Below are positions 1-12,113 of a stretch of 64,000 bases of DNA, piece after piece. The position numbers and the translations under genes are program-made. The stretch is from Kappaphycus alvarezii (taxonomy: Eukaryota > Rhodophyta > Florideophyceae > Gigartinales > Solieriaceae), in the NCBI GenBank assembly GCA_002205965.3, contig NADL03000512.1:682001-746000 (forward strand), given 5' to 3'. The notes under the pieces were generated by a model that was given only the letters and a program-made list of their open reading frames with translations, did not search any database and was not told the DNA's origin. The number at the start of each line of letters is the position of its first letter. Position 1 is the first letter of the stretch.

Positions 1-32
1 ATATGCCCGATCAGCGGCAAGGTCTGAGAATC

Positions 33-902
33 TTAAAGGAAAAGTTCAGGGCAAGGTGGGAAACTCCGAAGAGTTGGAGACAGCGTGAAAAGTAAAGCAG
101 CCTGACTACTGCTGCCTTCGCTTCTCTTCATGGATTGCTCGCGCTTCCTGACCAAAAGGGAATTACGATCGGAGTGGAGCTTCCGAGGTTTACTACCCTT
201 ACCAAGAACGATGCGGCGTACTTCTTCGATGTAAATAAACACGGAGTTTTGTCCAACACAGTCTTTCGGTGCCGCAGGGGAAAGGGCTAACGCAAGAGGA
301 TAGCTCGAACCCCAAAATTGGCGGGTATTGCTGTTCATCAGCACACAATGGGATACCCATGCGACTTTTGGAAGGTGAAGACGTACACGCCTGGAAGTAA
401 AGCCTGAAAGTCCGTAAGGAAAGAGTACAGAGGAAGTACCTGACGAAGGACGAAAAAACGAGGCGGGGCAAGATTTTGAGCGTCCCTTAAACTTCGATAC
501 GATCTCTTCGTTGGAAGTCAGCCTTGGATTCCTGGGCATTGCTCTTGAAGATTTCGATCCACTCCCGAGGGGTTGAAGGTGCCCCGAGTTCCCACAGGGC
601 GTTGGCAATCGCATAGCCAAGACAGGAGTCGCGAGTTGTCCCGGAAGATCACTTCGGTGCGAGAACCTGCAAGGAAGGATGATGCAGGTACCCGCGGTTA
701 CCGGGAGCGAGCGTACGGGAGAATGAGACGCATCCCTTTTTGAAGTTGACCCCAACCCTAGATGTAGCGGACGGTACCGAGGCGCCCCCAGTCCTGAAGA
801 AGAATTCGCCATTTGGAGTGATTGAGTGATCATTACCCGCTCTATAGCCAAAGAAGGCCAGAGTGTAGAGAATGAGCGAATGAGTATCGACAATGTCGGC
901 AT
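33..902 (-). other. Long open frame of unknown origin
   Basis: An 870-base stretch stays open on the minus strand, encoding 289 residues rich in Ser, Arg, Pro and Leu. I see no domain, membrane segment or catalytic motif. The composition (near 50% GC, no TACAGTAC palindromes) differs from the following DNA, and the frame ends close to where ordinary intergenic sequence resumes (about 1,100). A second minus-strand frame overlaps at 199-471, which suggests the openness comes from base composition rather than selection. It could be the antisense of an RNA gene, organellar DNA from another source, an assembly join at a contig edge, or a real gene. I have only a weak impression of plant-mitochondrial style and do not rely on it. 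It does not resemble the AT-rich red-algal organellar DNA at 4.3-5.4 kb. Confidence 0.25.
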
Positions 903-1416
903 TTTCCGCCTTATACGACCCTTCCTCTTCGTCCTAGTTTAGGGAGCGAATTACCCATACTCCTTCACGCATCTCAGTATAGGGTGGTGGACGCGCAAGG
1001 ACTCCGTCAAGTCGAGGAGGGGTGACGCTTAGAGTTGGAGTAGAGGAAGGAAGTGGTTACGCTTGGCCTAAGAAGTAGTAAACGGACAAGCATTTCATAC
1101 CATACAACAACAACAATATTTTACTCATTTGTCATTTCAAGGGCCTATACGATAAATGAGCTATAAATAACCTGCGGTGGTCGCCCCCAGCTGGAGAGAA
1201 AGGAAGATCAAGGACGGGGAACGATATTGACCATTGAATTTGCCACACATAGTATCCAATTCATCCGGACCCCTCTCCTGCCACTTTGTTTCGAGTAGGT
1301 CCTTTACCCATTCATCTAAGACTCCCACAACATTTTTGGGACCAGGAAGTGGGTCTTCATCCAACTACGGGGTCCGTACGATTCCCCATGTTCATTCCTT
1401 TCGAGGAGTATAAGAA
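903..1416. other. Spacer, no gene seen
   Basis: The first 200 bases continue the purine-rich texture of the preceding open frame. From about 1,100 the sequence becomes AT-richer, with a short CAA-type repeat near 1,107. A 67-residue minus-strand frame at 1,161-1,364 has no recognisable feature. Confidence 0.3.
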
Positions 1417-1936
1417 GTGGCGACGTTAAGATGGAAGGTGGTTATGCAAAGCAAATATACGTTTACGGTATATTGCACGTGTGTAAAGTTCCAGTGTGAA
1501 GATTCTGTATATTGGTCTTGTACAGATGCATCAATATTTGGTATTTACCTGATCTTGTGTGATACAGACGTATTCTGTGCTACACATCACACAGTGACTT
1601 CTACCATCCAACAGCTCAATTACCCTTCGTGTTTTGCTTATATAAGCGAGTGTTCTGCTCATCACTAAGAGATTAAGACACCAGTTCAATAAAGGCTCCC
1701 CGATCTACACAAAGCCTAAAAGCTCTACAACTGTTCTGCTGTTCTTTTCTATACATCCTTGAGTTCTGTTGATCGACGTACTTCTACTTGTTGATCTTTT
1801 GTTCCTCATTCTTTCACTAATTGCTCTGTAGATCGTAAGGGCTTTCTGTTCTCTGCTTTTGGTTCTTCGTGTCCTTTTTTTGCACTTGTGATATACTGCA
1901 ATTCATTCTACATACTAGTGGGATTCAATAGTCCCG
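1417..1936 (+). repeat. LTR-like promoter and polyadenylation segment
   Basis: A TATA-type box lies in TTATATAAGCGAG at about 1,638-1,650. About 45 bases later comes an AATAAAG signal near 1,687, then a pyrimidine-rich stretch of about 200 bases, then a short coding-like frame at 1,937. TATA box, transcription start, AATAAA and then a gag-like frame is the order expected of an LTR (U3-R-U5) and leader. No matching second LTR was found in the window, so this may be a truncated element or a solo remnant. It could also be an ordinary promoter. Confidence 0.3.
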
Positions 1937-2146
1937 GTGAATCCAACTTTAGAATACTGGGCAAACTTGACTGAGTCTGCAGCTCAGAAGGAAACCGATA
2001 AGATGAAAAAGACGATGTATGCTGAGCTCGCACCTCAACTGTACGGCAAATATCTACATAATGCGCAAGAAACCATCGTTGAAGAAGCTCAAAAGAACCG
2101 CACCATACACTACAATCAAGTGAATTATCTAGTCGTAGAGGAGTAG
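1937..2146 (+). pseudogene. Short gag-like fragment after LTR-like segment
   Basis: The frame encodes 69 residues with a charged, helix-prone composition (Lys/Glu-rich, centred on TESAAQKETDKMKK). This looks more like protein than the surrounding frames, but it stops at 2,146 without a zinc knuckle. Its position just after an LTR-like segment suggests the N-terminal part of a gag gene. That reading is inference from position; no family motif is visible. Confidence 0.2.
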
Positions 2147-2365
2147 ATAGATGATCTAGTCGCTAAAGATACGTCTGCCCTTTCGAAAACTCCGGCAAGG
2201 ACAGTAAATCCTCATCAACAATACAGTAATTAGCGCATCCTTCACCTTTCCATCGCACACATACCACTGATTCATACCGAATCAGTACTTACCAGGGCTC
2301 AATTTATCGCTGAACATCATTGCATCTATCGCCCACTCATCCAAATCTCTTTCATCTATCTCAAA

Positions 2366-2578
2366 TTATATCCCATCTGCCTCACACTTTCTTACCTCTG
2401 CAACATCCCTACCTTGCGCCATTGAGTCGTCTACTCTCACAACATCTTCAAAATCGCTCTTGAACACATCCTTGAGCAACGATTGTGGCACCGTTTCCTT
2501 CGCAACCTCAAGACCTCCGATGACCACCTTTCGCTGCTTGACTGGTGGCTCTGTCCCATCTTCGCGATTCTGCGTCAT
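2366..2578 (-). CDS. Unrecognised short protein, possibly first exon
   Basis: From the ATG at 2,578 the frame encodes 70 hydrophilic residues beginning MTQNREDGTEPPVKQRKVVI. A TAA stop falls at 2,366-2,368. In the same frame beyond that stop the translation stays protein-like (acidic, containing FEIDERDLDEWAIDAMM) for about 25 residues, up to a GTAAGT splice-donor-like site near 2,293. The true gene may therefore continue past a disabling stop or sequencing error into a further exon that I could not locate. The frame is open upstream to 2,929, but that extension looks like non-coding promoter DNA. No function is assigned. Confidence 0.25.
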   Translation of the reverse strand: MTQNREDGTEPPVKQRKVVIGGLEVAKETVPQSLLKDVFKSDFEDVVRVDDSMAQGRDVAEVRKCEADGI

Positions 2579-2929
2579 GATGGCCGATTCTCGAGGAGCT
2601 TCCTCGCACGGGTCTCTAAGGAAAGCGGAAGGGAAGTGTCGCCCATAAGATAACTTTCTGCCACCAAGGGGTGGGAGGAGATTCCGTGCAAGTTGCACCG
2701 CCGAGAATGGTACGTAATAAGCCAACCTCTTTCTACTGCACAGACCACCTTTATTGCACACAATAGGGTGTGCTTCGCCGTTTTCCAGCAGCAGCACAGC
2801 AGCCATTGTCGAGCGCTTAGGGTTGGTGGTGGGAGGTGCACGCGTGCATGCTTGGCTGAATTGGCGGAATTTGACTGGCCCCATGGTTGAATCTCGCGAT
2901 CGTTTGCCGTGATTGCAATGGGCCAACAC

Positions 2930-4697
<1,768 letters not shown>

Positions 4698-4876
4698 ACG
4701 TAGGAGCTATAGCCGTCCTTTTTTATTTGTTGTAATGATGTTAAACATGAAAGATGATTTTTTAAAATTAAGTGCTTATTCTATAACCCCTATAGGATTA
4801 ATTATTTTTATAACCTTACATAATCAATTTATAATTTCTATATACGAATTTGACTTAATTGAAATTAACCTTAATC

Positions 4877-5035
4877 AGCTGTTGTCTTATCTTAGGTTGA
4901 ATTGGCGGAATGCCTGTTGAAGATCCTTACATTTTAATAGGACAATTGGCGAGCTTATATTACTTTTTTTATTTTCTAATTTTATTGCCTTTCTTAGGAA
5001 AACTGGAACAATTTTTGGTTAACTTCACGGTTTAA
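4877..5035 (+). pseudogene. cob: cob fragment (C-terminal end of cytochrome b)
   Basis: The plus strand encodes the end of cytochrome b: a CLILG stretch, TGA (4,898-4,900) read as the conserved Trp, then [18 protein letters not shown] and a hydrophobic last helix, ending with TAA at 5,033-5,035. Under the standard code the TGA would stop translation. The start of the gene is missing. The stop codon lies inside the left arm of the hairpin that follows. Confidence 0.88.
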
Positions 5036-5089
5036 ACCAGCTTCAAGGTATGTCTACATTATAGACATACCTTGAAGCTGGTTTAAACC
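5029..5089. repeat. Perfect 27-bp inverted repeat (hairpin) after cob
   Basis: The arms at 5,029-5,055 and 5,063-5,089 are perfect complements of 27 bases, separated by 7 bases (5,056-5,062). The end bases of the loop can add one more pair. The hairpin overlaps the last codons of cob and is followed by a tRNA-like 3' end on the opposite strand. Florideophyte mitochondrial genomes such as that of Chondrus carry long stem-loops at transcription-unit boundaries, so this is probably a captured mitochondrial transcription signal rather than a nuclear element. Confidence 0.9.
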
Positions 5090-5125
5090 ACTATGGATGG
5101 AGAGATTTGAACTCTCACTATTTAA
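5088..5125 (-). tRNA. 3' part of a mitochondrial tRNA (fragment)
   Basis: The minus strand shows a 5-bp T-stem with a TTCAAAT loop (GAGAG-TTCAAAT-CTCTC), then a plausible acceptor strand ending CATCCATA. The anticodon arm, D-arm and 5' acceptor strand are missing, because the sequence runs directly into the sdhB fragment. In florideophyte mtDNA a leucine tRNA is expected beside cob, so tRNA-Leu is possible, but the anticodon is not present to prove it. Confidence 0.5.
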
Positions 5126-5129
5126 AAAA

Positions 5130-5320
5130 TCTGAATGCTAAGTTAGAATCTTGTTCCTCTTTTATTTTAATTAAAGCATCTAGAACCATAGGTCCACAGC
5201 TATTTAAGGAAATAGGATGAATCGAGAACCAAGGTTTATTCTCTACATAAGGACTTCAACGATATATCCGTACAAACCTCAAATGGATATGAAAAGTTTT
5301 ATTACTTAGAGATATTCTAT
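5130..5320 (-). pseudogene. sdhB: sdhB fragment (N-terminal part)
   Basis: The minus strand encodes the start of the succinate dehydrogenase iron-sulfur subunit: KTFHI, then IYR followed by TGA for the conserved Trp (about 5,257-5,259), then [20 protein letters not shown] and LAFR. Homology breaks exactly before the first [2Fe-2S] cysteine motif (RRSCREG in the family), where a tRNA fragment is joined. Frames upstream of 5,300 remain open to about 5,380 but are AT-rich and not clearly SdhB. Confidence 0.85.
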
Positions 5321-5360
5321 TATTTTTTCTATTTAAAAAAATTATAAATTTAATGAATTT

Positions 5361-5880
5361 AGTATTAAAATTATGGAAGAACTAAAATTATTAGGGAAAA
5401 TGAATAAGTTAAGTTCTTAATCTGAAGTGAAAGGCCTAGATCCCACAAAATATGTCGTAAGCAATTAAGGGAATGATATGACTACTTCAGAAAAACCTCG
5501 TACCCTCATCCACCGATATAGCGGGAGGGCGTCATATTTCATTCAATACAGATCGTAGCACGTTTTCGCTAGTTTCCAACGTGCGATCACCAAATAATAA
5601 TTCACTAAAAAATATAGATAAATAAAATCAACCTGTGCACTACAGTATCAGTCAAAGCCCTTAGGGAGCTCAGCGTGAGCTCGCACCACATAATATCTTA
5701 AACCTCCCATCCTGTGCAGTACAGAATGCACCCTGTCTCTTTTCGCAGTTGGGCAATACAGTACTGTACATACTGTATATCAAACACAGTACATTAGTTC
5801 TGCACCTAGACCGCCGTTTTCACCTAGCACTCCTCATTCTCCCACTCCCTCCATTGGTGAACCACCACTGTTTCGACCAT
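5361..5880. other. Intergenic, AT-rich then promoter-like
   Basis: The first 100 bases remain AT-rich and may be further mitochondrial DNA. No gene is seen. A TACAGTACTGTACATACTGTA cluster lies at about 5,758-5,780, some 100 bases before the ATG at 5,879. Confidence 0.5.
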
Positions 5881-6429
5881 GAGTGACGAAGTTGTTTTCA
5901 TCGGTCCCAATCACCCGAAACGCCCCACGCCTCTCAGGTACGGGCTAGACCTCTCGGTGATACCACAGTCCCTAAATATTGGTGTGTGCCCACAGTAAAG
6001 CTGAAAAGCGCCCCAAATGTCGATCAGCAGAGTGTTATTGAAAAAAATTATGACCGGGACAGCCCGAGGATCAAAGGGCGGATTTTTCAAAAGGGGGCCA
6101 CCTTCGCGACAAGCAGTGCCCAGAATGGTATTTCATCGATGTACCTGTGAGTGGAGACTCATATTATCCAGGAACTGCAAGATTTATCGTTTCAGGTTCG
6201 GGCTCAAACTCCTACTGCAAAACGCCATGCCGATACCAATGGCCTTCCAGAGGCACTGGTCGTCAAAATCGCGAAATACAACAATCGGAGAGCTATCACC
6301 ATTAACCGTGATATGGTTCGATCCTGGTGCCTTCAGAATCCAGGCTTTTCATTTGCCCAGTATGGTCCTGGCTCACGAGGAAAGAGTAGCATTGTCAAAG
6401 AATACAGCACACTGACAATGGCATACTAG
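5879..6429 (+). pseudogene. Unrecognised gene remnant with putative intron
   Basis: An ATG at about 5,879 opens MSDEVVFIGPNHPKRPTPL. It is followed by a GTACGG donor-like site (about 5,937) and a CCCACAG acceptor-like site (about 5,996), after which KAEKRPKCRSAEC continues. Later frames at 6,151-6,429 give a further protein-like stretch (QELQDLSFQVRAQTPTAKRH, then KIAKYNNRRAITINRDMVRS). Several stops and frame changes intervene, so if this was one gene it is broken. No family was recognised; it could also be the N-terminal part of a mobile-element protein. Confidence 0.25.
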
Positions 6430-7977
6430 TCGTCGGGCACAAAAGGGGAACTTTCCATTTGTCTCCATATTCAATGCTTTTGCCCGACTTGTTAGTGAAG
6501 AAGCAGGAAATCTTGTGAGTGCACTGCTTGAAAAAGTTGAAGGATGTTCTCCTCCAACTTTTTCGAGCTCTGTACTCAAGAACCCGCAAACTACGCGCAC
6601 GGTCAGTTTGAGTGGTCAGGGAAGTAGTACTCAAGCCATAAACAGTGCCAGCATTGAAATGGATGGAAACTGTCTCGGGCTTTGACTCTTAGGAGCTGCA
6701 TGCTCCGATACCGTCGTTTCTGTGAACATTTTATCAACCGGCTGCGAAGAAATGTCACGTCAGTTCTATCATCTCTCGAACCCATATACATCAACGCTTA
6801 AGTTGCATCATATGGTCGTTGGCAGCGACGGCCATCATTCCGCGCGCTCCCCGGCAGTGACCGATGTGGATCATCCGATTAGATCTTAATCTTAATAGGC
6901 GGTCAGGCAGTGTACACTCGAAATGACAGATGAGTAAATGTTGTTCCTCCTGTGCCTACACTCCTCGCCGGTCTCCTCGTATATCCATCATTCAATACCT
7001 CATCCTTCAGCGTTTGTTCACATCAGCCTTGTCGATTGTCACGAACGAGTCTTAAGGGGGAAATGCTTGGGTGCATTAATGTTTGAAAGATGTAATCGGC
7101 TGGAGCCCGGAAGATCTGAGGGGTTACCGTGATGGAAAGTCCTATTTGCCAGCAAAGTTACCTGGAATATACCACGAGATATACCCGCCCCTTACTCATC
7201 CTTCTCCCCACCAGCTTCTAACCCCTCTAGATCGGCAGCGACATCACGAGTCTCAAGCAAACAATGAAGAAAGAAGAGAAGACTTTACCAAGCAGGAAAG
7301 GGGGGCTAGCGGCCCTAACCGGGGAAATCTATCGAGCCAGGAGCGGTTGAGTTGTCGTCGGTTGATCGCGACAGAAGTTCGTTGTTGTATGAGCGAGCTG
7401 ATAATCGTGAACAAGCGATCGCGCTCGAAGCCTACTGCCTTTCCGTAGAGCGATGTACTCAGCAATTCTGGACAGAACTCGTTCGGCACCGGGACCGGCA
7501 GACCCATATATATGGAAAGCCATGGGTGGAAGTCGATACGTAGTTCGGCGCAGCGGTGGTACTAGCGGAGAGATTTCGCGCGCTCAGATGCAGTAAGGGC
7601 AGCGAGGGGCGTGTGGATCTGCTCCATATGGACTGTACTGTAGAGAAACCACCGTAAAAAAAAATAAACATGGAATTTCTTGAGATCCATGTTGCTAGGG
7701 CCAGTATGTGCATATTCATCGGCCCCCTTCCAGCATTTTCATTCGCCGAATTTACCGGGAACAATTCTTTATAGTGCACTCCCACGAAAATCATCGAATT
7801 AAATAGGTTACTGGTTCATTAGGCATCCATTAACTATTCTCCCGTCGACACCACCGCATCACCACCATCATCCCGCTTACTGCATTCACGACGTAGTCGA
7901 ATACACCTGACCCCCGTACCCACCGCGCACACCCAGCATCAACGATCCTTCGCGGCCCCGTTCATTCGATCCGCACC
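6430..7977. other. Intergenic region, no recognised gene
   Basis: Frames up to 121 residues occur on both strands (for example 7,083-7,448 + and 7,459-7,794 -), but none has a recognisable domain and they contradict each other. The last 150 bases before 7,978 are pyrimidine-rich and likely to be the pyruvate kinase promoter or leader. Confidence 0.5.
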
Positions 7978-8083
7978 ATGATTCATCAACTCCCCTCACA
8001 TTCGTGCCTGGCCTCCTCTAACTACCGTCCCACCACCTCCACCTCCACATTCTCCTCATCAAACCCACTTCGCACGTCAACTC

Positions 8084-9990
8084 ATGCCGCAAGGTTATTC
8101 TCATTCCTCGCTGCACAGTTGCCCGCATGCGTCAGCCGATGGTATTGCCGCCAAGATGGCCGACACTCTTGACGCCGTCCCGGCCCAACTTCGCAGTAGC
8201 CTCCTGTCACTCCCTGAAGATGCTGAAATTGCAGAGCTTGGGCGCGTCATACAAAGATTATCGCTACAATTGGCCCTTCTACTTGTGAGCCGGATAAGTT
8301 GCTTCGCTTGGTCGCTGGAGGTATGAACATTGCGCGACTGAATTTGTGTCATGGCGATTATGAGTGGCATCGCAAGGTCATTGATGAGATTTCGCAGCAT
8401 CAACGTTAAGACCCGTTTGTTGTGGTACTATGATTGATTTGGGAAGCTTTGATTCGGTTAGAATCGGTCAGTTTTCAAAGAACCCTGTTTTGAAAGAAGG
8501 TGATTCTTTCACTCTTACAGTGAGGCATGAGGCAGAATATCCGGACGGTGTTTCAGAGGTTAGTGCCGATGGCTTTATTGATATCGTGCAAGTTGGCGAC
8601 TTTGCTGCAGTGCCAAGCAGAGCAAGGTGGTATCGTTGAGTTGCTGGTCGAGGAAGTGAAAGGCACGGATGTCACGTGCAAAGTTGTGAGTTCGGGTGAG
8701 TTGAGGTCAAGGGGCAGTATCAATATTCGAGGCAAGTCTCTAAACGTCGGTCCAAGCGCTGAAGGGGAAGACCTGAACACTTCAATTGCAAGGGCAGTTC
8801 TCGGTTGCCCTCCGGATCAACTTGAGTTTGCTATTCGTGAGCGTGTCGAGTATGTCGCGATCTCCTTCGTTGAGTCCGCCGATCAGATCATGGCTGTGAG
8901 AAGGTTGCTCCGAGATCGGAGCGCACATTGGGGTTGTGCAAAGCTCGAGTCTGCAAATGCCCTCCGCAACTTGGAGAGCATTGTTGCTGCGTCAGATGCC
9001 GTCATGGTCGCGCGTGGGGATCTCGGTAGTGCAATTCAGTACGAGAAGGTGCCTTTCTGGCAAGAGCAGATAGCTTGTCAACGATATGGAAAACCTTGCC
9101 TGATTTCCACTCATTTTTTAGAGAGCATGGTGTTGTATCCAACTCCCACCCGTGCAGAAGTCACAGATATGACTGAAGCTGTGAAACAGAGAGTGGATGC
9201 ACTGGTGCTCACAGCGGAAACTGCGAGCGGGCGATTTCCATTCAAGGCGGTTTCTACAATGAACTCGGTGTTGCTGAGAATGCAACAAAGGATCCATGGA
9301 ATGGAGAGCAGTGACTCGACTTTCGAAATTCAGCCCTTGGTAAAGGACCCGACATGGTGGACACCAGGAGTAGGTGACATTGCTGAGAATATCGCCACAG
9401 CGGCTGCAGCTCTAGCTAATCAGCAGAAAGCTGCCGCCATTTTAGTCTTTACTCAAAAGGGATTGATGGCCACATTAACTTCACGATGCAGACCTCAGGC
9501 ACCTATATTTGCGTTCACCGCAAACCGGTCGTCCGCAACAAGTTAAATATGCTGTATGGAGTGCGTCCCTTCAGGTGCCAGTTCGAAGATGACCCGAGGA
9601 AACTATAACAATGCGATGACGATCCTGAAGAACAGGAAAGCAGTGAAGTCTGGAGAGATGGTGATCGTTCTGGCAGATGTGCTAGGCGGCAGAAAGGGGG
9701 CGGGTGAGAAAGAGATTCGCGCCGCTTTTGACAGTGTGGCTGGTGGGAACAGATTCACAGCCTCTGAGGTTCGAAACGCATTGCGTATTTTAGGACTGAA
9801 GGTTAGCGATAAGCTGGAGGCAAAACTTGGAATGCGCGATGTAGACGTTGAGGACGCCGCTGTTGAGTTGATGAACAAGGGAGAGCAACCTTCTGATGAT
9901 GAATCAGATTTGGCTCTTGGACGTTACGACGTGGAGCGATTCCGAGAATTTGCGTCGGAAGCAAAGGAAATTGTCCACACCCTCAGCTAA
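8084..9990 (+). CDS. PK: Pyruvate kinase (frame breaks)
   Basis: Converts phosphoenolpyruvate and ADP to pyruvate and ATP, the last step of glycolysis. Homology runs through several frames in order: the N-terminal IIATIGPSTCEPDKL and GGMNIARLNLCHGDY (about 8,255-8,370), the B-domain (GTMIDLGSF to GSINIRGKSLNVGPSAE, 8,425-8,770), the active-site half of the barrel (YVAISFVESADQI, CAKLESANALRNLESIVAAS, DAVMVARGDLGSAI, STHFLESMVLYPTPTRAEVT, to 9,230) and the C-terminal domain (NNAMTILKNRKAVKSGE). Single-base frame changes fall near 8,260, 8,405, 8,610 and 9,545, with no lost protein. The usual KIE before the active site is KLE. About 100 residues after the normal end form an acidic extension. 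An upstream ATG at 7,978 opens a Ser/Thr-rich stretch that could be a transit peptide in another frame. Confidence 0.85.
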
Positions 9991-10300
9991 GATACGTTAA
10001 TTAATGAAAGTATGGACTTACTTGGTAGGGCATTTTGGTGAAAATTGTTCGAAAGTTTAGGTTGCTCGGTAAAACGTATAGGGCGTAATCTCAAATGAAA
10101 TGATTATACCTCAGTGAGTTTTGCGAGAGCAAGCGTCGTTGGGCACTTTGCTCCCTCTACGATTACGGGTGAATTCTCGTATCCACATTCCGTGTCTGCC
10201 GTCAGTTATTACTCGTATGTACACACTATCATTCGTATTGACTCAAGCGTTCCTAACCCAAGCGATTCCCCGGCCTTGCGAGTATGCGATACTTCAGATA

Positions 10301-11072
10301 CTACACCGATTGCAATTTTGGATAATTCCCGTCCTTGTAAACTCGTTGATATAATTGGTCCAGCATGGTTGCATCAAGCCTCTTTCTCTCCCTTGTCATG
10401 TACTGCCTGAAACGCTCGACTCGAAGCTCATCTTTATCCAAGCAAGTGATGTTCCTGGTGATAGAATCTCTCATTTGGTCATTGTTCCCCCAGGCCTCAT
10501 CAAAAGCCAAAGCCATACCAAAAAACCGCTGCTCGCAATCCTTGATCCACTTTGCACTCTGCAGCAACTTCAATCCATTTTCCTCCATCATCATTCTCTT
10601 TTAACATCCGTCCAGAACAAATCAAACAAACACTGCATAACAGTCTTCACCTCAGCCTCTTGATCACTTCCTTTCTCTGCCCTTAGTCTCCTCAAGATCA
10701 AGTAGACATGCACTGAAAGCATCTCATATCGTGGTGCGAACGCCTTGGTGCCGTCACCTTCCACCAAAGCGGCAGCTTCTGCTCTCTGAAGGGCCTGCTG
10801 TACAATTCATTGCCAGCACCGATTGCGCGGCTCTCTACAGAATAGTAGCCCAGGGCTGACAGTATGGGATTCTGCTTACCTTCCGGCGCGGAGAGAAGGC
10901 GAGATAGGAAGGTGTTGGGTTGCTTTGGGGGCGCCGTTTCCAGGTTACTATCGGACTTTGTGCATAGATACTTCTGATGAATCGGGGCCTGTGCAGGGGT
11001 TTGGCGTAATTGCGAACGGGAGATCGCGGCTGCTAGACGGCCAACGGTTCGAAATGGATGAGTTGACTGCAT
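10301..11072 (-). CDS. UQCC1: Cytochrome bc1 assembly chaperone, CBP3/UQCC1 family (frame breaks)
   Basis: Members of the ubiquinol-cytochrome c chaperone family bind newly made mitochondrial cytochrome b and help assemble complex III. From the ATG at 11,072 the protein begins with an Arg/Ser/Gln-rich, acid-poor stretch that suits a mitochondrial presequence. It continues into SALGYYSVESRAIGAGNELY, then in the next frame HVYLILRRLRAEKGSDQEAE and TVMQCLFDLFWTDV, and then a C-terminal part (10,594-10,301) containing GLKLLQSAKWIKDCEQRFFG and FDEAWG. These blocks match the family in order. Frame changes fall near 10,800 and 10,590 without loss of homology. Total length is about 257 codons, usual for the family. 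Confidence 0.8.
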
Positions 11073-11579
11073 TGTTCACGCGAGAGAATATGGGATTGCT
11101 ACGTTGATGTCTGGGGGGAAGGAGGCGGTCGCGAATGCGGATGTGGGCATTAATTAGCACATTCTCGGAATCGCCACGTCGGAGGCTGAATCAAGCTGGC
11201 CGTTACACGTGTGGTCTTGCGGGCTGCGGAGCTCTGCTTTTTAAGTTTCTGGCTTGAATACATTCTTCGATGCAAAAATAACAAAATTAATTGATTTCTG
11301 GACTCGTGTTTCACGTTGACCGATCTATAGGGGAGGTGGAGAGAATCTTCTAGTGTGGTCTCATACTGTACATGCTCTGTTGTTGTACCGTACCGTACAG
11401 TAGTAGGCTGCTTACAGTATCTCGTTCCTCTGCACAGAACTGGTACTGTATTGTGTCCTACTAAACATGCTTACAGCAATACAGTACTATGATTTTAACC
11501 TTGGGCCATTGTTGGCCTTGAACAAACTGAGCAAATCACTGAAACAGCTCCAAAATACTGTAACATGGAGCACTTGCTT
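11073..11579. other. Intergenic region with palindromes
   Basis: Holds the upstream region of the UQCC1-like gene. GTACCGTACCGTACAGTAG-type palindromes occur at about 11,384-11,405, with further GTACTGT copies to 11,490. No gene seen. Confidence 0.6.
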
Positions 11580-11760
11580 GCGTCATGTCTTAACACGGCA
11601 TGTCCACTCGCTGGCATCATCAACCGGTCATGTAAGGAATGTTATTTAGAGTTCCCCATCAGTGACGACGAAAGCCGCATAAGGCGCTAGCTAGACTAGC
11701 GGCGTGGGTACAACCGACCACATCTTCCGTACATTAAATAATCGCGACCCGCAGACATTC
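11580..11760 (+). repeat. Dispersed repeat A, copy 1 (retroelement tail, empty site)
   Basis: This segment matches 55,890-56,010 plus 56,427-56,470 on the same strand. Shared landmarks are the CGTCATGTCTAAC-like stretch, CACTCGCTGGCATC, TAAGGAATGTTATTT, CATCAGTGACGAC, and CTAGCGGCGTG followed by ACAACCGACCACATCTTCC. In this copy the CTAG near 11,696 is uninterrupted. In the other copy a 416-bp element sits there. Upstream of the shared part the other copy has a coding-like C-terminus that here is decayed. Confidence 0.8.
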
Positions 11761-11858
11761 TAGTGTACCCAAGGTCTGATGCAACAAACACCCAGTCCCA
11801 TCTCCCAGTGGCGTATGACGTAACTGTATCATCCCCGTTCCAAGAGAGCTCTAACTAA

Positions 11859-12113
11859 ATGGCAGCACGGGAAGTGCGAGCTGTTGCAAACGCAGCAGGA
11901 AAGCGGAAGAAGAGAGACTTAGCTGCGAAAGTGGCAGCAATTCCAGGCGAGGCAATGCCGGGACGATCAAGGCTAGGATGGGATTTTGTACCACTAGCCT
12001 TCGATTCGTTAGGTACACCCTCTCTAGAAACATCCAAGGTTATAGAGACATACGCGGCAGCTGTAGCGTCTCGTAGCGGATGCTCGACTGGAGGAGTGAA
12101 GACTCGCCTGTAG
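11859..12113 (+). pseudogene. Dispersed repeat B, copy 1 (retroelement coding fragment)
   Basis: An 84-residue frame whose centre (AKVAAIPGEAMPGRSRLGWD, then FVPLAFDSLGTPS and TSKVIE) is clearly homologous to the fragment at 48,866-49,073. The FVPLAFDxxG style is reminiscent of the segment after reverse transcriptase in some non-LTR elements, but this is a resemblance only. No start signal or flanking gene supports independent expression. It lies next to dispersed repeat A, which suggests both are pieces of the same element family. Confidence 0.5.

Noticed and set aside
6310-6335. TTCGATCC as a tRNA T-loop
   Set aside because: No T-stem pairing, acceptor stem or anticodon arm can be built around it.
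8084-9990. Frame changes in pyruvate kinase as introns
   Set aside because: Homology continues without inserted bases across each change and no GT-AG pairs fit, so small indels explain them better.
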